NCBI GenBank assembly: GCA_014873095.1
Contig: CP050848.1
Location: forward strand, 4,461,850 to 4,525,849
DNA length: 64,000 nt
Direction of reading: 5' to 3'
DNA from: Planctomycetales bacterium ZRK34
GTDB taxonomy: Bacteria > Planctomycetota > Phycisphaerae > Phycisphaerales > Zrk34
Shown: piece after piece, positions 47,009 to 54,808 of the stretch
Numbering within the stretch: position 1 is the stretch's first letter
How the letters are laid out: each line of letters opens with the position of its first letter
The notes under the pieces: model-generated
Told to the model about the DNA's origin: nothing
The model's database searches: none
The model's input: only the letters and a program-made list of their open reading frames with translations
Made by a program: the position numbers and the translations under genes

Positions 47009-47821
47009 ATGCTCAAGGTTTCAAAGGATGCTGCTCTCGAACGCCTTCAAGAGATTCATAAGGCGATGCCTCGCCAACTGACTTGGCAAGACCCGAGATT
47101 CACAAAGTGGAAGGCGTTGGCCGCTGCCAGGCTTGAGTCTGTATTCGGGGAGGATGGCAGGGCGGTTGAAGAATTCAATAAAATCTACTTTAGCCCTGGC
47201 GTATTCACTCAAGATGAACAAAAAAATGAGGAATACGCTCGGAAAGGTTATCAGTCAGGCGTGCGTAAATCTGACGACTTTTTCGCCGCATGGGAGCAAC
47301 GTATCAAAGACTACGAGCCAGAGCCCGCCGGTCCTGCGGCTGAGCCTGCCGAGGCTAAAGATATAGCCGCCAGCGATGCCAAGGTATTCATAGTTCATGG
47401 TCATGATGACGGGCTCAAGAATGAAGTTGCGAGGATGTTGGAGAAGCTTGACATCAATGCCATCATTTTGCATGAGCAGGCCAATAAGGGGGCGACAACA
47501 ATTGAGAAACTTGAGACGAATGCGGCTGATGTTGACTTCGCAATCGTACTACTAACACCTGATGACATGGGCTACTCTGTCTCTAAAGGGGAGGGCTCAA
47601 AGCAGCCAAGAGCTAGGCAGAACGTGGTGCTAGAGCTTGGATTCTTCTACGGGATGCTTGGCCGGAGCAAAGTATGTGCAATCATCAAAGGTGACATTGA
47701 ACAGCCATCGGATTATCTTGGCAGCTTGTATATTGCATACGATGAGCCCGGGGCATGGAAGTATCTTGTTGGGAAAGAGTTGATTGCCGCTGGCATAGGC
47801 ATTGATTTGCACAGGCTGTAG
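47009..47821 (+). CDS. TIR-domain protein of the CAP12/Pycsar type (PF10137)
   Basis: A 270-residue protein. Residues about 125-270 match the PF10137 TIR-like domain: KVFIVHGHDDGLKNEVARML, ILHEQANKGATTIEKLE, FAIVLLTPDDMGYSVSKGE and RQNVVLELGFFYGMLGRSKV, with the likely catalytic glutamate E209. Proteins with this domain serve as NAD+-degrading effectors in CBASS (Cap12) and Pycsar anti-phage systems. The first 110 residues are a different, helical domain without a recognised cyclic-nucleotide fold, and no cyclase is nearby. GGAGG precedes the ATG. It is flanked by membrane-protein genes. Confidence 0.85.
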   Translation: MLKVSKDAALERLQEIHKAMPRQLTWQDPRFTKWKALAAARLESVFGEDGRAVEEFNKIYFSPGVFTQDEQKNEEYARKGYQSGVRKSDDFFAAWEQRIKDYEPEPAGPAAEPAEAKDIAASDAKVFIVHGHDDGLKNEVARMLEKLDINAIILHEQANKGATTIEKLETNAADVDFAIVLLTPDDMGYSVSKGEGSKQPRARQNVVLELGFFYGMLGRSKVCAIIKGDIEQPSDYLGSLYIAYDEPGAWKYLVGKELIAAGIGIDLHRL

Positions 47822-47883
47822 ATGGCGTTAGCGAGTTCAGAACTTGGCGGGGTGGCGGGATATAAGTAGCCATCAATTTAAAT

Positions 47884-48711
47884 ATGAAAGATACAAAACA
47901 GCAACAAGATGATTGGCCGGATGCACTGCTTATACGTGTGCCTTCATATATTAGAAAAATACCTGCGACGATGTGGTTTGCAGCGGCAACTGCGGTTGCG
48001 ATTATATGTAATCGGCTCTATTATTTAGGGCTAAGTTATGCTGTTCATATACCCCTTCCATCATCCCAAAATTGGGAAACTTTGTTAATTGCTTGGGTTG
48101 GAGTTGTGCTGACTTGTGGTACGATTGCGTTGAGCATATATATGTTCACTGCATCCAAGCATATATTGAGTCTGATGTATATAATTGCAGTTGTCGGCTT
48201 CTTGGCCGGGATGGTATCAACGGCTATTTATAATGCTAGATGGTCATCAGTTCCAGAGATGGGAGGGTTGGCGGTGCTAACCATAATGCTTGTTAATCAA
48301 GTATTGATGTTCTATGTGTGTAATAAAGGCTCTAAATGGTTGTTGTATTATGCGGAAAATTTGTTATTGGCATTGATTCTCCTAGTGGCTATGAGTTTTC
48401 TCCTTGGGTATTCTTCAGGTAAGGGATATCATAATTACACCGTATTCGGTCATGGCGATGGAATATATGTAGTTGCTCATGAGACATCTGACATCTATTA
48501 TTGTTGGCAATTGCAAGATTATGAATCGTCAGATGTATTGCCGTATTATCGAATATTTTTCAGGAAAGATATAGTGGGTATTCCGTTGGATACTCGCTAT
48601 ATGGAGCTAAATTATCCATCATATAGCATATTCTACTATACAGAGCCCGCCTCAGAGGATGCGGATAAGGGGGGCGGTACAACTAAGACGCCGAGTGGTC
48701 AGAGCGAGTAG
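47884..48711 (+). CDS. Polytopic membrane protein, unknown
   Basis: A 275-residue protein with about five membrane helices (roughly residues 30-50, 65-88, 95-115, 122-142, 155-178), then a soluble C-terminal region of about 95 residues rich in Tyr (YTVFGHGDGIYVVAHETSDI). It follows the TIR gene by 62 bases in the same direction. No family recognised. The A/T-rich codon use is unlike the host. It may be an integral-membrane partner in the cargo module. Confidence 0.6.
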   Translation: MKDTKQQQDDWPDALLIRVPSYIRKIPATMWFAAATAVAIICNRLYYLGLSYAVHIPLPSSQNWETLLIAWVGVVLTCGTIALSIYMFTASKHILSLMYIIAVVGFLAGMVSTAIYNARWSSVPEMGGLAVLTIMLVNQVLMFYVCNKGSKWLLYYAENLLLALILLVAMSFLLGYSSGKGYHNYTVFGHGDGIYVVAHETSDIYYCWQLQDYESSDVLPYYRIFFRKDIVGIPLDTRYMELNYPSYSIFYYTEPASEDADKGGGTTKTPSGQSE

Positions 48712-48771
48712 GTGTTGAAGGCAGCGAGTATTGATATCAGCAAGAATAAGTTGTAATCAATAGGGGGTATC

Positions 48772-49260
48772 ATGTATCAACCGCCAACAGATAATCTCTA
48801 CAAGTTCATTGCAATATTCGGTATTGTTCTAGTCGTATCGTCTGTCGCATTGTATGTGACATCTCGAAAGACGGCTGTTGAAGGCCAGATAGAGGCGCTA
48901 AGGCAGATTGTTGATGTTACAGAGGCGCTGCGTGAGATGGTATTGGAAATCGAAAACACTACTGCCTTAGAGGAGTCTGATAAGGATGATGGGCAAGATG
49001 TAAAGGTGGAAATGTCCATGAAGTTAACTCGCAATATTATAGATGTAGAAATGAATTTGATTGAGAGCTACTGGACTAAAGAGCGTTTTGCAATAAGTGA
49101 TTTTAGTCGAGGCAGTCTAGTTGCAATATTCGGATTTGCCATTGGCATTATTGTTACATTTTATGGATTTTGCTTGTGGTATCTAAAGACGCAGCGGTAT
49201 CAAGACAGCATATTACGTAAGCAGGCAGAGTCGGCTGATGAAAAAACCCCCTCGCAATGA
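48772..49260 (+). CDS. Membrane protein with two helices and a coiled coil
   Basis: A 162-residue protein. Membrane helices lie at about residues 9-27 and 115-138, with a coiled-coil-like segment between them (VEGQIEALRQIVDVTEALRE). AGGGGG stands seven bases before the ATG. No family recognised. It ends the plus-strand block and runs into the terminator shared with the late operon. Confidence 0.6.
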   Translation: MYQPPTDNLYKFIAIFGIVLVVSSVALYVTSRKTAVEGQIEALRQIVDVTEALREMVLEIENTTALEESDKDDGQDVKVEMSMKLTRNIIDVEMNLIESYWTKERFAISDFSRGSLVAIFGFAIGIIVTFYGFCLWYLKTQRYQDSILRKQAESADEKTPSQ

Positions 49261-49265
49261 GGGGG
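49241..49265 (-). terminator. Rho-independent terminator of the prophage late operon
   Basis: CCCCCTC (49247-49253) pairs with GAGGGGG (49259-49265) around a 5-base loop. Read on the minus strand the stem is followed by six T residues (49246 to 49241), so it ends the leftward late operon. It overlaps the last codons of the convergent gene ending at 49260. Confidence 0.85.
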
Positions 49266-49295
49266 CTTGAGGGGGTAGATGATGTCGGCTCTGAG

Positions 49296-49751
49296 TCAGA
49301 GCGTATAGGTGGCGTTGGCTTTCTCGCCCTTCATTTTCGCCCCGACCTTTTTGATGATGGTAGCTGCCTGAGTCGCCTTGACGCCCAGAGCCTCGGCGAT
49401 GTCGCCCCTGCTCATGCCGGTCTTTTTGCCCTTGAGCAAGTTTCTGAGTTTGTCAGTCAAAGCCTCAATGTCTGCTTTGCTCAGGCGGCTGCGGCCACCG
49501 CCGCCGCTGCTCTTGCGGCTGCTGCTCTTGCTCGGCGCTCCAACGCTGATGCCGTTGTCTTTGAGCGCCTGGGCAATTTCCTTGTCTCGCTCTGAGTCAA
49601 TGACGCTGAGCTTGTTCTGAGCTTCGCTGAGTGCTGCCTGCCATATCTCTAGCTGCTCAGTCGCATCAGATACCACCTTGGCAGCATCCTCACGCTGCTT
49701 CTCGAATTTGGCGTTGATACTGTCAATGACGCTGCCGATTGTCTTAGCCAT
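49296..49751 (-). CDS. Coiled-coil plus helix-turn-helix DNA-binding protein
   Basis: A 151-residue protein. Residues 1-65 form a coiled coil (INAKFEKQREDAAKVVSDAT). A Ser/Gly-rich linker at 78-92 leads to a C-terminal DNA-binding domain with SRGDIAEALGVKATQAATII, a clear helix-turn-helix. The layout recalls H-NS-like nucleoid proteins, where a coiled coil oligomerises and the C-terminus binds DNA, but the binding fold differs. It is the last gene of the late operon. Confidence 0.65.
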   Translation of the reverse strand: MAKTIGSVIDSINAKFEKQREDAAKVVSDATEQLEIWQAALSEAQNKLSVIDSERDKEIAQALKDNGISVGAPSKSSSRKSSGGGGRSRLSKADIEALTDKLRNLLKGKKTGMSRGDIAEALGVKATQAATIIKKVGAKMKGEKANATYTL

Positions 49752-49786
49752 GCTGTTACCCTTTCGCTTATGGCTGTCCGTCGTTC

Positions 49787-49807
49787 AGCCGTTAACGCTT
49801 AACGGCT
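49787..49807. promoter_or_regulatory. Perfect 9-bp hairpin between two late genes
   Basis: AGCCGTTAA and TTAACGGCT around a CGC loop. There is no T-tract on either side, so it is more likely an operator or an mRNA-processing structure than a terminator. It separates the glycosyltransferase gene from the coiled-coil gene. Confidence 0.4.
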
Positions 49808-49853
49808 ATCCGTTACGGGTGTAGCCAGCCAGCTACGAAGAGTCAAGCCTGCA

Positions 49854-50492
49854 TCATCGCCAAGCCTTAATTAAATCCTGCATACTATCTGACGAGTAGC
49901 GATGAGCGGTTATTTTATTGTTATTGGGTAGTGGAGCCCCATCGCCTGGAAGACGGCAATAGCGATTATCTGCATGGGCCATTATGCCATGATGGGCGAG
50001 GGCTCTGGCTACTGTCCCGTCTTCAATCGGTCTGCATGGGTGAGCATGCCATATCTCAGAGGGGGCAGAGAGCGCAGCATGAATTGCTCTACGGCTGAGC
50101 CAATAACCAGCACCGCCGTGGGCATAGGGTACGCCGTCATTGGGGACGGCCACCCTTGGCTCTCGGACAAAACCGCTATAGTCGAATTGCTCATAGCCTG
50201 AATCTAACAGGCGAGGGATATGCACGAAGCTGTCATCGTCGCACTTAAAAAGGTAATCGCATAAATCATTATCAGCGACGTAGCGAAGCAAGGCGTAGGT
50301 TTTCTGCGGTAGGGCGGCATAGGTGTCGGCTACAGTGAGCGTCAATATGTCGCCTGATAGGCTCTCTGTTTCCCCGCCTTGGAAAAATAAGTAATCGCAG
50401 CAATGGCCCCAGAGACTGAGCCAAGATGAGCGGCAACCCTCAACCCTCTCTCTGTATTTCTGGCAAGTTGCAACGGCAATCAATACCCGCAT
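49854..50492 (-). CDS. GT31-like (Fringe/galactosyltransferase-type) glycosyltransferase
   Basis: A 212-residue soluble glycosyltransferase. The metal-binding triplet is in YLFKCDDDSFVHIPRLLD, and GGAGYWLSRRAI matches the GGxGYxxS acceptor-side motif of GT31 and Fringe-type beta-1,3-glycosyltransferases. The N-terminal strand (VLIAVATCQKYRERV) and WLSLWG fit the nucleotide-sugar fold. The enzyme is short, lacks a membrane anchor and starts at an ATG overlapping the previous stop. It could decorate virion proteins or host surface glycans; the sugar is unknown. Confidence 0.7.
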   Translation of the reverse strand: MRVLIAVATCQKYRERVEGCRSSWLSLWGHCCDYLFFQGGETESLSGDILTLTVADTYAALPQKTYALLRYVADNDLCDYLFKCDDDSFVHIPRLLDSGYEQFDYSGFVREPRVAVPNDGVPYAHGGAGYWLSRRAIHAALSAPSEIWHAHPCRPIEDGTVARALAHHGIMAHADNRYCRLPGDGAPLPNNNKITAHRYSSDSMQDLIKAWR

Positions 50493-50659
50493 CAATCGTC
50501 TAGCTGAGCGTCAGAAAATCCAGCCAGCAGGCGGACGCCATCATTTATTAGATGGTGGCCATGCGTCTCGGACTTGGGGTAGACGGTTTCGGATACTTCA
50601 CGTTTTTCTTTGTCATCAACTACTAGGGTGACTTTGGTAATTACTTTTACTTCTGGCAT
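50492..50659 (-). CDS. Small hypothetical phage protein
   Basis: A 55-residue protein starting at an ATG preceded by AGGAG (seven bases). It has two or three beta strands (KVITKVTLVVDD) and an acidic end. Its stop overlaps the start of the glycosyltransferase gene, so the two are coupled. Unknown family. Confidence 0.55.
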   Translation of the reverse strand: MPEVKVITKVTLVVDDKEKREVSETVYPKSETHGHHLINDGVRLLAGFSDAQLDD

Positions 50660-50688
50660 TCTCTTTTCTCCTATTAAATGCACGTCAA

Positions 50689-50982
50689 TCAATCAAAAAA
50701 TATTCCCCTCACTAGAATCGCTATAAAGCCCAGCACGCCTGTAATGCTGGCGGCTAGGGCGGTAGTAATTCGCTTGTCTTTCTTTTCTTCTTTTTGCTGT
50801 TGTTGCTGCTGCTGCTGTTCAAGCCTATCGATGCGTGTGGCTACGCCAGGTAGACCATTGCCGTGTCGCCATATTTCTATTGCAGCGATGGCATGAGCGT
50901 GTCTGTCCGCCTCGTCTTTCATCGCATCAAGCTTTGCCTCGATGCGGGCAAGTATTACTCTGATATCTTCGTTTTCTAGCAC
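50689..50982 (-). CDS. Small coiled-coil membrane protein (holin-like)
   Basis: A 97-residue protein: an N-terminal amphipathic helix (ILARIEAKLDAMKDEADRH), a polyglutamine run of eight, a basic patch, and a C-terminal membrane helix (about residues 72-92). The topology resembles the XhlA/haemolysin-like accessory proteins found next to phage lysis genes. It overlaps the RuvC-like gene by seven bases. No endolysin is seen nearby. Confidence 0.55.
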   Translation of the reverse strand: MLENEDIRVILARIEAKLDAMKDEADRHAHAIAAIEIWRHGNGLPGVATRIDRLEQQQQQQQQKEEKKDKRITTALAASITGVLGFIAILVRGIFFD

Positions 50983-51476
50983 TGATGATTCCCCTTAGCA
51001 TACTGAGCAATTAGCAGAGCATCTGCCCGCCCGTCGTCTTTTACTCGTTTGAACATATCCCCCAGATCCGGAGCTATACGTTGCGCTGTCTGTCTGCTGA
51101 GCGTCTTAATCTCTTTGCGGTTGTTAGCCTCACCCTTGAGCATGACGGCCTGCCATGTTCTGGGCGTTACGTCAATGACGTTATCGGTTAGGCTGTGGGC
51201 TAGGCCCTCTACTATGCCGTAAGCTTCGCCAAACTTAAACGTGCTACTAACGCCTTGCTTGGGTCGGGCACTGACTTTCTCAATGGCTACCGTCGGTCTG
51301 CTGTTTCGATATTGATTGAGGTAGTAGGCGAGGCGAGGTATATCTATAACTGTTCGCTCTTTGCCGTTTACTTTTTTCTTAAGGGTCGGCATATCGTAAA
51401 TATGCGTGTAGCCGCCAGCGATAACCGCAATAGCTCCCGATATGCCTGGGTCTATGCCTATGGTTATTTCGCTCAC
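50976..51476 (-). CDS. RuvC-like nuclease (phage Holliday-junction resolvase type)
   Basis: A 166-residue protein with the RNase H/RuvC fold: IGIDPGISGAIAVI holds the first catalytic Asp, VAIEKVSARPKQGVSSTFKFG the Glu, and DDGRADALLIAQYA the last Asp pair. The middle has ITP-type DVTPRTWQAVMLKG. Such enzymes resolve branched DNA before packaging. The GTG at 51476 is chosen since GAGGA stands just upstream. It sits between tail and accessory genes, unusual for a resolvase. Confidence 0.8.
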   Translation of the reverse strand: MSEITIGIDPGISGAIAVIAGGYTHIYDMPTLKKKVNGKERTVIDIPRLAYYLNQYRNSRPTVAIEKVSARPKQGVSSTFKFGEAYGIVEGLAHSLTDNVIDVTPRTWQAVMLKGEANNRKEIKTLSRQTAQRIAPDLGDMFKRVKDDGRADALLIAQYAKGNHQC

Positions 51477-51477
51477 A

Positions 51478-51849
51478 TCAATCCTCAACTATTAAGTATT
51501 CAAGATTGACGGCAGCGGTATCAGCCTTGGCGTATGGAGCGGTGGTGCTGAGTCGCAGCAGCGCAAACTCAGACGGCTTAAGCTTAATGACGGATTCAAA
51601 CGTAGCGGTATCATCAATCCCAATCTCTACAAAATTCGTATCGTCTAAGTTGCGAAAAAATGCATAGCCTGCGGTGGCTATTTCAGACGGGACAGATAAC
51701 GCTTCATGCGATGTGCCGACGTTCTGGACCTGCCATACAAAAGCATCTCCGCTCATGTCAATCTGTTGATTACTTATGGTTTTATCTAATGCAATGTCGC
51801 CTTTGGCTACACTGAATTTAAGTTGAGTTATTGTTATTTCGTTGGCCAC
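51478..51849 (-). CDS. Phage structural protein, unknown
   Basis: A 123-residue, Thr/Ala-rich beta-strand protein (GYAFFRNLDDTNFVEIGIDD then AEFALLRLS-type strands). Small all-beta proteins at this place often belong to the virion or its fibres. It overlaps the sulfotransferase gene by 32 bases. No family recognised. Confidence 0.5.
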   Translation of the reverse strand: MANEITITQLKFSVAKGDIALDKTISNQQIDMSGDAFVWQVQNVGTSHEALSVPSEIATAGYAFFRNLDDTNFVEIGIDDTATFESVIKLKPSEFALLRLSTTAPYAKADTAAVNLEYLIVED

Positions 51850-52885
51850 TGTTCTTTTCCTTTTTCTCTGCTCTCTTGATAGCCAGCTTAATTATCTGCT
51901 TAGCTATGGTCCTACTAAATACAATCGCTCTATTGGCTGCTTCCTGTTCAAGCCAGCCGACGATAGTATCTATATTCTCTCGGCACCAGACGATGCCCTT
52001 TGCATTCATCTCTCTTACATGGTCCATACAACTGCAATCCCCATCTGCCTCAATGCCGAATTTAGATAGCAGGGCATGCAACTCAGTACCCGGCTCGCCA
52101 CTGCGTCTCAGATGACCAGCAAGGCGGCTCTCAGCTTCAAAAGACAGTTGATGTAGCTGCTGCCAATCCTCATCAAGCTGAGCCTCATACATCGCATCAG
52201 CCAAATCAGAATCGATGGCAATCGGGTAATCGGCCCACGAACAACTAGACCGATTCAAGGTTTGTTCAACGTTATCGATTGCAGCCTGGCGTTGCTCATC
52301 GGTTGGGCTGATGTCCAGGTATTCAATCAGACCATCAATGATTTTTTCGGGCGAAGATATAAAGTCATCATAATCGACTATCAACGGTTGCCAGTTGTCA
52401 GCATGTTCATCAATCCATTCTGACAATACAGATATTACCGATATGTAATACCATGGTGTCAATACTGATTTTTGCATTTTGGCAAATGATGATACGACGG
52501 CGGCAGGTTTCCGAATGGTCAATATCTGTTTTGTCGGCAATGGTTGCTTGATTCGTTGAAGCGTTCGGATTGGAACCTTGACCGCCTTGCCATCCGTCGC
52601 TCCCATCCACATTGATTTTTTCAGTAATGGCGCTTCAAAGAATCCTTTTGGATTGGCGTATATTGCTAATTTTGTATTGCTCGGAAAGTCGAAGCCATGA
52701 ACATCAACGCCCAACAATTTAAGGGTCTGCATCATCAACGATGAACCGCAACGTCCAGACGCTACAACTACCATTGACGGCATTGCACCTTTTATTTCCC
52801 TTTCTGATTTTTCCATCGGAAATGTTTTTGGCTTTGGCGTATTTATTTTACGTTTTGTATTTCTTGTACAGTCGCCACATCCCAT
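51818..52885 (-). CDS. Phage-encoded sulfotransferase-like protein
   Basis: A 355-residue protein. VVVASGRCGSSLMMQTLKLLG near residue 40 is the 5'-phosphosulphate-binding loop of PAPS-dependent sulfotransferases, and ILTIRKPAAVVSSFAKM matches the 3'-phosphate site. The N-terminus has a short CGDC pair. Residues about 285-320 are an extra Cys module (CSCMDHVREMNAKGIVWC then ENIDTIVGWL). A Lys/Asn-rich tail ends it. It probably adds sulphate to a protein or glycan; position in the late operon suggests a virion or surface target. Confidence 0.7.
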   Translation of the reverse strand: MGCGDCTRNTKRKINTPKPKTFPMEKSEREIKGAMPSMVVVASGRCGSSLMMQTLKLLGVDVHGFDFPSNTKLAIYANPKGFFEAPLLKKSMWMGATDGKAVKVPIRTLQRIKQPLPTKQILTIRKPAAVVSSFAKMQKSVLTPWYYISVISVLSEWIDEHADNWQPLIVDYDDFISSPEKIIDGLIEYLDISPTDEQRQAAIDNVEQTLNRSSCSWADYPIAIDSDLADAMYEAQLDEDWQQLHQLSFEAESRLAGHLRRSGEPGTELHALLSKFGIEADGDCSCMDHVREMNAKGIVWCRENIDTIVGWLEQEAANRAIVFSRTIAKQIIKLAIKRAEKKEKNSGQRNNNNST

Positions 52886-52886
52886 A

Positions 52887-54290
52887 TTAAACCCCAGTCG
52901 TTTCGACTAAACGTATTTTGATTTGACCACCAGAGAACAATGAACGAACGCAATCAATATAGTATGGATATCCGCTTCCGCTAGTACAGTCATCGCAATC
53001 ATCTAATTGATTGTCATACCATGTATCTAATGCATATGGTCCGTTCGCTGCCGACAATTCCGCTCCGCATAGGTATCTGCCATTCCCAGGCACAAGCGTT
53101 GAACAATAATACCCATATTCTAAATTGGTTACTTCCCAACTTTCGTCGCCCAAGCGTGTAAGCGTAACTGATATATACAGGTAGACCGGATAAGACCTAA
53201 TTACATCCCCATCTTCGTCGCAATTAAAACAGCCAGTAGTCGTATACGTAAAGGTATAGCCGGGATACCAACTTGTCGTATAGGTCATTGTTGCTTCGTA
53301 TTCGTCGCCTGTTATGCCAGTATCTTGACATAAATGATATGCGCATCTTGGATTTCCAGAACCATCATCATATCCGTTATATGAATATGAATACGGGATA
53401 CTAAACGTTCCATTAGCATCATCAATTGGAATATAGATACAATCATTCGGCGATGTATCGCAACTTGAAAAACATTGCTGGCATATTTCAGTATTTTGTA
53501 TGTCAACTTCAATGTAACAACCTGGGCATGTTCGGGCATCATCGCATGCTATTATGTCGATTTTGCCGCCAGTTGCCGCAACATTCCATGACGAAGGCAT
53601 GAGCGAATCAATGCAAGTTGGAATGTCTGCCAATGACGATTTTGAAAAGGTAGCATCGCAAGTCGTTAAATCATTATCAACAATGTCAGGGTCGGCTAGA
53701 TCGCCGCAACATATGCTATCATTACTGCCAACAAAGAATATTTCATAGTTGCCGCTGACATATGCCCAAATGACAACGTAATACGTTTCGTCTGTTTCGC
53801 TCCACCATATTGCTGCAAATGTCTTATGTTCGTCGGCTGTTGTATTATCACTTAAATAATTATACGCACTTAATGAGTTGCAGTTAACATCAAAATCATA
53901 CTTAACATCAACACCCTTTGATGGTCCGCCGCTTGATGGTCCGTCGCAGGATGACCATTCGGCATTTGAATATGCGCATGTATCGCAACTTACGCTTTTT
54001 ACGTCATACAATCCATATAAGTTACGAATCTTGTATCGAACATAGGTTGCCGGATCATGGCAACTTGCATCAGATATATCTTCCGATACCAATGTACATG
54101 TGCCGCATATTGTCAATGGATATTCGTTATTTATTTTTATGCGATATCTTGGCGGTCGCTCCGAACAATTCGGGCATGTTGACGATTCACAGCCACAGCC
54201 GCCGCTGCAACAGTTACAGCGGTTAGCATCTGCTAACGCTGCATCGGCCCCAGATTGATAATGCGGTATGCCGCCGGTACTGTTACTCAT
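52887..54290 (-). CDS. Very cysteine-rich virion-associated protein
   Basis: A 467-residue protein with 34 cysteines, many in CxxC or CxC pairs. It opens with CNCCSGGCGCESSTCPNC, a knuckle-like cluster. The body is rich in Tyr, Asp, Ser and Thr, with strand-rich stretches such as YTTSWYPGYTFTYTTTGCFN. No signal peptide and no recognised domain. Its place between tail proteins and the sulfotransferase suggests a tail tip, fibre or adhesin component stabilised by disulphides or zinc. It starts one base after the sulfotransferase start region. Confidence 0.65.
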   Translation of the reverse strand: MSNSTGGIPHYQSGADAALADANRCNCCSGGCGCESSTCPNCSERPPRYRIKINNEYPLTICGTCTLVSEDISDASCHDPATYVRYKIRNLYGLYDVKSVSCDTCAYSNAEWSSCDGPSSGGPSKGVDVKYDFDVNCNSLSAYNYLSDNTTADEHKTFAAIWWSETDETYYVVIWAYVSGNYEIFFVGSNDSICCGDLADPDIVDNDLTTCDATFSKSSLADIPTCIDSLMPSSWNVAATGGKIDIIACDDARTCPGCYIEVDIQNTEICQQCFSSCDTSPNDCIYIPIDDANGTFSIPYSYSYNGYDDGSGNPRCAYHLCQDTGITGDEYEATMTYTTSWYPGYTFTYTTTGCFNCDEDGDVIRSYPVYLYISVTLTRLGDESWEVTNLEYGYYCSTLVPGNGRYLCGAELSAANGPYALDTWYDNQLDDCDDCTSGSGYPYYIDCVRSLFSGGQIKIRLVETTGV

Positions 54291-54313
54291 CCTCTCTCAC
54301 TCTCTCATTCCCA

Positions 54314-54808
54314 TCATGCGTCGCAGTCAAATACCCATCGTCTGGCATCTGCATTAATGTCAATCCATACGATGTCGCTGCTGCTGCCGTCTTGCTCATT
54401 CGTTCCGCCGTAGCTTCTGGACGCATAGATGATGTCGCCCGCCGTATATGCAGGCTCTATTACTTGGTCTACATCTGACTCGCCGGTCTTTGAAGCTGTA
54501 CGGGTGTAGCCGTTGGTATAGCTGAAGCTCCAGCCATCGCTATTGGTTTCGCCGTCCCACGTTGATTGGCGAAGATGGTAGGGCTTGGCGATGATGATGC
54601 TGTCGCTGCCCGACGATGAACCATCAAACGTATTGCAGGTGATGTAGTCGTCTGACTGGCTTACTACTTTGAATTGCTGGACTCGGCCACGGCCCACGCC
54701 AGTAGAATTGTCGTATCCGCCTCGGTTAAGTCTCTGACGTTCAATCTTGTTTAACGCTCTGGCGATACGGTCAATCTGCGCCTGGGTTAGGTAGTATGCA
54801 TCAGCCAT
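54314..54808 (-). CDS. Phage tail-region hypothetical protein
   Basis: A 164-residue protein. The first 35 residues are a helix (YYLTQAQIDRIARALNKIER). The rest is beta-rich with conserved-looking Trp and Gly (DGWSFSYTNGYTRTASKTGE). The ATG at 54808 overlaps the previous stop as TAATG. Likely virion component; family unknown. Confidence 0.6.
   Translation of the reverse strand: MADAYYLTQAQIDRIARALNKIERQRLNRGGYDNSTGVGRGRVQQFKVVSQSDDYITCNTFDGSSSGSDSIIIAKPYHLRQSTWDGETNSDGWSFSYTNGYTRTASKTGESDVDQVIEPAYTAGDIIYASRSYGGTNEQDGSSSDIVWIDINADARRWVFDCDA

Noticed and set aside
49257..49595. Rightward frame over the terminator and coiled-coil gene
   Set aside because: It includes the terminator hairpin and a poly-Ala run that is the antisense of the Ser/Gly linker of the real leftward gene.
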